A stretch of 64,000 bases of DNA, taken from Cricetomys ansorgei (Eukaryota; Chordata; Mammalia; Rodentia; Nesomyidae). Below, one piece after another: positions 59,301 to 64,000 of the stretch. A model generated the notes under the pieces. It was not told the origin of the DNA and made no database searches. It was given only the letters and a program-made list of their open reading frames with translations. The stretch is taken from NCBI GenBank assembly GCA_026225945.1, contig JAMJFZ010000597.1, forward strand, positions 1,041,501 through 1,105,500, read 5' to 3'. Position numbers and translations under genes: made by a program. How positions within the stretch are numbered: position 1 is the stretch's first letter; each line of letters starts with the position of its first letter.

Positions 59301-62300
59301 ACAGAGATAATCCATTCTTGGGATTTTTATTTCTTAGTATTTAGTGTCTAATAGAGTGTTTCTAATACCCAGCACAGCTGTTGAGACTAAGAATGACGAT
59401 TAGACAGTCATAGACTCTCTGAGAGAACTCTGAGTTGCCCCAGTATAGAATAACTATGTTGAAATTTCTTTTATACGTCTATATGCTTATGTTTTAGAAA
59501 TTTTCTGCAGTTGTAGATTTTCATGTTATTTTTCAGGTCTTCAGTGTTAGTTCTCCCTTCTCACATTTGCACCACTCTCCCATTCAGCATCACATTTAAC
59601 TGTTGGGTTTCATTATTCCCTTTCTCCCTGTATATCAGTGTTTTATCTCCACCTTCTGAAGATTGCCTCCCCCTCCCCCGTGGTCCCCTGATAGCTCCCT
59701 GAGCTCTGTAAGTATTTCAAATGAAATACAATATTTCATTTGAAATACACATATCTAAAGACTCAAAGGTAACATACACACATAAGGGAATGCATCAGAT
59801 ATTTTCTTCCTGGATCTAGACTACCTGACTCAGAATGATTTTACCATGTTCCATCTGTTTACCTCTGAATTACGTAATTTTTTTTAAAAAAAGTTCTTTT
59901 ACCATTTTATATCTATATCAGAAATCATTTAAATTTGTATATTTACAAGTATCTGTATAGTAAAAGCTAATAACATTTCCTTCTAAGTATTTTAGTGTCA
60001 GTACATAATTTTCCATGATCTCTATAGGTGAAATTTTTTCCTGTTAAAGCTTTTTTATTCATTTTATAAATTACATTTATGTTTCAAAATAAATATCTAC
60101 ATTTTCTGATGTGTAACAATGATGTCTTTGTGCTTTTGTTTGTCTACTACCCCTTTAATTTTACTGCTAGTAACCCTTGCATTTTATCTTTATTTCTTAG
60201 TCTCCCTTTTCCACTTTGCATTCTGTTGGATTGCCTACTGAACAAGAGGCAAAACTAAGTCATACAAGGCTGCTACCTCATTCCTGAAATCTTCATTCTC
60301 TTCATTATTTACGAAGATATTTAACCTTACTATTCACATCTTAAAATCCCTTCAGCAATGTGATAATGACTATAGTCAATACATATATAAATGAGTATTT
60401 TTATGATAATTTACCTTCTGTATTAAAACAAAGTATACCATTATATTTCCCAAATCTCTTCAAAATATCATTTAAAAATAAATATTCAACATTTGGAGTC
60501 TCACCTGTTGACATTTTCCCCATATTTTATTTTGAACAAAAACAGTCAGATACAGACCCTACTCTCCCACCTGCTTCAAGTCTCTAACCTGTCTGTATCT
60601 ATATAGGAATACCTCACACTGATTTCCATCTTTACAACTGCCTGTCAATGGCTAACCTCTACTACCACCCCAGGTCTAAGTTCCACTGACCTCTCCCAAA
60701 TTATGTTGCCTTCAAAGATTAGATGTCATTTACATGTTCTTGACACAAAAGCCTGCACACATGCCAAAATCAGCTCATGTTGTCTAATGTCTAGTAGAAA
60801 TTACAATGATAACCAATGACATACTTTGACTCTTCTCAAAGTTAATCTTATCCAATATTCTGTAAACACAAACCAGACCATGTTATCCTTTTCACTTGAG
60901 TGTTCCTGGCAAACCCTTATCTACTCTATTAATTCTAACCTCAATGATTTCACCTCCTAGGTATCTATCACATAGTCCACAACTGTTACTTCACTAAGGT
61001 CAGCAAGTTATGATATTCTTTTGTTTTTTCTTCTTCCACATCATTCCATCAAAATATGTTGATATAGACATTACAGGTTAAGTGTCAACATTGGTTTCCC
61101 CTTTGTCTTACTGCCTCAATAAGTCAGTCCTACCTGCTTTATCTGCACAGCACATTCTGTGTACATCACCTCCTTTTGATCCCATTCTCATATTTCTTGT
61201 ATATCAGCCCAAGCCATGACAATCCTTATTAGATGCTCTACTGAGCATCTAAGAAGTCTTCCTATGAGACCTCTCTTTCTCCCTTCACCTTGCTATCTTA
61301 GGATTACCACTGCTAATATTCTTCTACTTTGAAGCCACTTCAGCCAGTTGATCATTATCTACATTGCCCTGAGCACCACTGTCTTCCCTGATCCTACTAG
61401 TGTGTCCCATTAAGCCCCACTTACACTGTTCAACTGCATTACTAGCCCAAAGTCTCAAAGTCCACATTCCACCAGCAAGAAGCATGATCAGGCCTGCCAC
61501 ACTATGATGAAAGTGGAGTAAACCTCTGAACTCTAAGCCCCAATTAAATGTTTTCCTTTATAAGGGTTGCAGAAGTCACAGTGTCTCTTCACTGCAATAG
61601 AACACTGTCTAAGACACACTCCATGACTATATTTATCTCGGACATAGTGAGCTCCATGAACATCAGCTAGGTAGGTCACCATAACACAGAGATTCACATG
61701 ACTTTGTCTGCCTACCTTGGCCCCATACTCAAAACTCTGTCCACATTTATTGACTCTAAACCCCCTGCGTTGTTATTCTTGCTGCCCACCACATTGTCTA
61801 TAATCTTCTCTGCTTTAGGAGCAGTTCTTTTAGCCTGTGGAATCCCCTGTCAGATTCACCTCTATTACTATTCTCATCATTTCATATACCCTTAAAAACT
61901 ACCTTGGCAAAGGAGTTTACAATTTCAGTAACATGGTGCCAAAACCAAGACTCCACCAAACATTTTTTCTATGACTCATCATGTGTAACAGTATACAAAA
62001 CACTCCCTTTGTATAGGGACGCTCTAGGGTACGTCTTTCTTCTCTAATCTCACCGTCCAAACCAAAACAAATCAACTAGGTTTTGTGAATAGATGCACAC
62101 ACACACATGCATATAATCCATATGTACACATATACATACCCACTAGGAAACAGAACAATATGTCTGATTCCTACTCACAAAATAACTTATCAAAATAATG
62201 TAACTGTCTTCAAATTTTATAAGAAAATAAATTTTGAAGTTCTGGAAAGTACAAAAACTACGAATGACCAAAAAATTTTTAAAAGAGGAATTGTGGACAA

Positions 62301-62498
62301 GAAAAATAACAATTAAATTTCAATGAAGCAAATGCAATATACACTGTGAAATTGAAGCCATTATTGCTGCATTTGAAATTAAATGAGGAGTAAGTGGATA
62401 GTGACAGAATTATCTGAAAGGGACAAACACTTTGAATTAAAAACTGTTAGCTACTAACTTGCAAATATAAATTTCAAATATTTTCAATACCAAATTAT
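59301..62498. other. Duplicated intergenic DNA, no gene
   Basis: Counterpart of 31761-34935. Small indels, for example an extra segment near 62015-62045, and scattered substitutions. Confidence 0.55.
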
Positions 62499-62514
62499 TA
62501 AAAATCAGAGTTCT

Positions 62515-64000
62515 TTAAAAATTTCATTTATTTTTCTTCTCTCATGTCATATGTCTACCCCTCCACACCTCTCTCCAGTCTGCTCAGCTCTCCCTGTCTC
62601 CCTTTACTGCAGATCTACAGTCTTCACCTTCTCTCCGGATAACAACAGTCCTCTCTGGGTTACCTCTCAAGCAGGACATAACAAGATGGAACAAGTTCAG
62701 GCACTAGTCCCTGCATCAAGGGTGGAGTAGCCAACCCAGCAGGAGGAAAAGGGCATCGAAGGCAGGAAAAAAGGGTCAGAGAGTTCCCAGGTAAAGTCCC
62801 CAGGATCTCTGCAAGAATGGCAAGCTAGACAACCACAAGACATATTTAGGGGACCTTACAAGTTCAAGTCTCTGTGAGTTCCCAGGAGAACTGGTCACTT
62901 GACTCCTTGAGGGTCTTTCTCTTGTTGTTCCTGATATCTCTAGTCCCTGAAAACCCTCCTTCTCTCTTCTGCAGGTTCCCTGGGCTCAGCAAGATTTTTG
63001 TCCCTGGGTCTCTGTATCTGTTCCATCAGCTGCTAGAGAAATCCTCCTTAGTGAAGGATGAGCTAGGCACCAATAAACGGATAGAGCTGGAAACATTAGA
63101 AATCATCTCATGGCTATCCAGTTTCTGATTCCTGGCCTGCCCTGAAGAAGTAGGCATGTGTTCCCTCCCTTGGCATGGAGTTTTGTCCTTCCATGGTCCC
63201 AGAAGCTCCTGTAGGAAAGTTATGTTTCAGGTCAAAGATTTTGTGGCTATGATGCTGTCCCATTCTCCCCTGTCAGATTAAAGTAGATAGCCTGTTCAGG
63301 CACCCCATCCCCCATGGTAGAGTCCTCACCAGGGTCTCCTTTGTACATTCCAGTGAGTTTCCACTGCCTTAGGTCCCCTGATCCCCTCAAATGTTCTCCT
63401 ATTGTGTCTTTCCATATATTCTTTTCCTCCATACTTCTCCCTCCACCTGGTCCCTTCTCTTCCCATTCCCATCTTCCCATAGCCAGCCTGCACCTTCTGT
63501 TTCAATTTCACTTTGCCAGGGAGATCCCTGTGTCCCCACTGGTGCCATCCTGAACAGTCTCTCTGAGACAGTGGATTTTAGCCCATTTGTCCTTTGCATA
63601 ACAGTGAATATCCTCATATAAGTGAGTACATACCATGTTTGTCTTTCTGGGACCAGGTTACCTCACTCAGGATGATTTTTTTTGGTCTCGTTCATTTGCC
63701 TGAAAAATTCATGAAGTCATTTTTAAAAAATACCAGAGTAATATGCCAGTGTGTAAATGTACCACAATTTCTCTATCCATTCTTCAGTTGATGGGCATCT
63801 CGGTTGTCTTTTAATTTTTGACTATTATGAATAAAGCTGCTTCAAACATGGCTGAGCAACGATCTTTGTTGTAGGATGGAATGCCCTTTAGGTATATGCC
63901 CAGGAGTTCTATAGGTGGGTCTTGAGGTAGGTCAATTCCCGGGTTCCTGAGTAATCTCCATATTGATTTCCATAGTGGCTACATAAGTTTGCACTCCCAC
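62515..64000 (-). mobile_element. LINE-1 3' part, reverse (duplicate of 34952-36436), cut by window end
   Basis: The 16-bp target-site sequence TAAAAATCAGAGTTCT is present on the left at 62499-62514. The 3' UTR and ORF2 C-terminal text follow as in copy A. The inverted part would lie beyond the window. Confidence 0.85.

Larger units (their letters stand above)
55505..64000. repeat. Segmental duplication, copy B (matches 27930-36436)
   Basis: Same orientation as copy A, about 27.55 kb downstream. It starts inside the 3' end of the pseudogene and reaches the window end without a right boundary. It carries gene 6, the B1 SINE, family X repeat and the 3' half of the LINE-1. The left about 350 bp are much more divergent than the rest. 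Confidence 0.95.

Overview
The window is mammalian, from a muroid rodent. It has rodent B1 and B2-type SINEs, fragments of rodent LINE-1 with Lx-like 3' UTRs, a solo LTR, long AT-rich intergenic DNA and single-exon olfactory receptor coding sequences. I cannot fix the species. The only host genes I can support are six members of one class II olfactory receptor subfamily, all on the + strand. Their closest match that I recognise is OR2AG (human OR2AG1/OR2AG2 on 11p15; mouse Or2ag cluster on chromosome 7). Five are intact (8701-9648, 19882-20835, 29109-30056, 42878-43828, 56644-57591) and one is a 3'-damaged pseudogene (54611-55505).

The array grew by tandem duplication. Units 1, 4 and 5 (starting near 6.0, 38.9 and 51.45 kb) share several kb of flank. 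Units 2 and 3 share a different upstream flank containing LINE-1 3' UTR sequence. Each of the first five genes shows the same inferred plan: an upstream block with a homeodomain-like ATTCATTAA (ATTCTTTAA in gene 5) and a GGGA(N)TCCC core resembling Olf1/EBF half-sites; a probable first exon; a 35-52 bp noncoding second exon normally ending GAG|GTAAG; and a coding exon whose acceptor lies 18-22 bp before the ATG.

From about 27.93 kb to 36.44 kb the sequence recurs at 55.5-64.0 kb (window end), about 99% identical over most of its length. The second copy begins where the gene 5 pseudogene stops, so this looks like a head-to-tail duplication with a repeat length near 27.55 kb that runs past the window. 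The junction removes the usual promoter block and first exon from gene 6, leaving it behind the pseudogene's upstream region. Gene 6 may therefore depend on the pseudogene's promoter. This is the most interesting arrangement in the window.

Intergenic DNA is mostly transposon-derived. Clear cases are a twin-primed (5'-inverted) LINE-1 at 34.95-38.33 kb with identical 16-bp target-site duplications, a 1.27-kb solo LTR at 23.19-24.46 kb with 6-bp duplications and a neighbouring unoccupied paralogous site, and a degenerate 19-bp-period minisatellite inside a LINE-1 3' UTR at 14.5-16.3 kb. I see no tRNA, rRNA, CRISPR or bacterial features. Repeat boundaries are approximate because no library search was possible.
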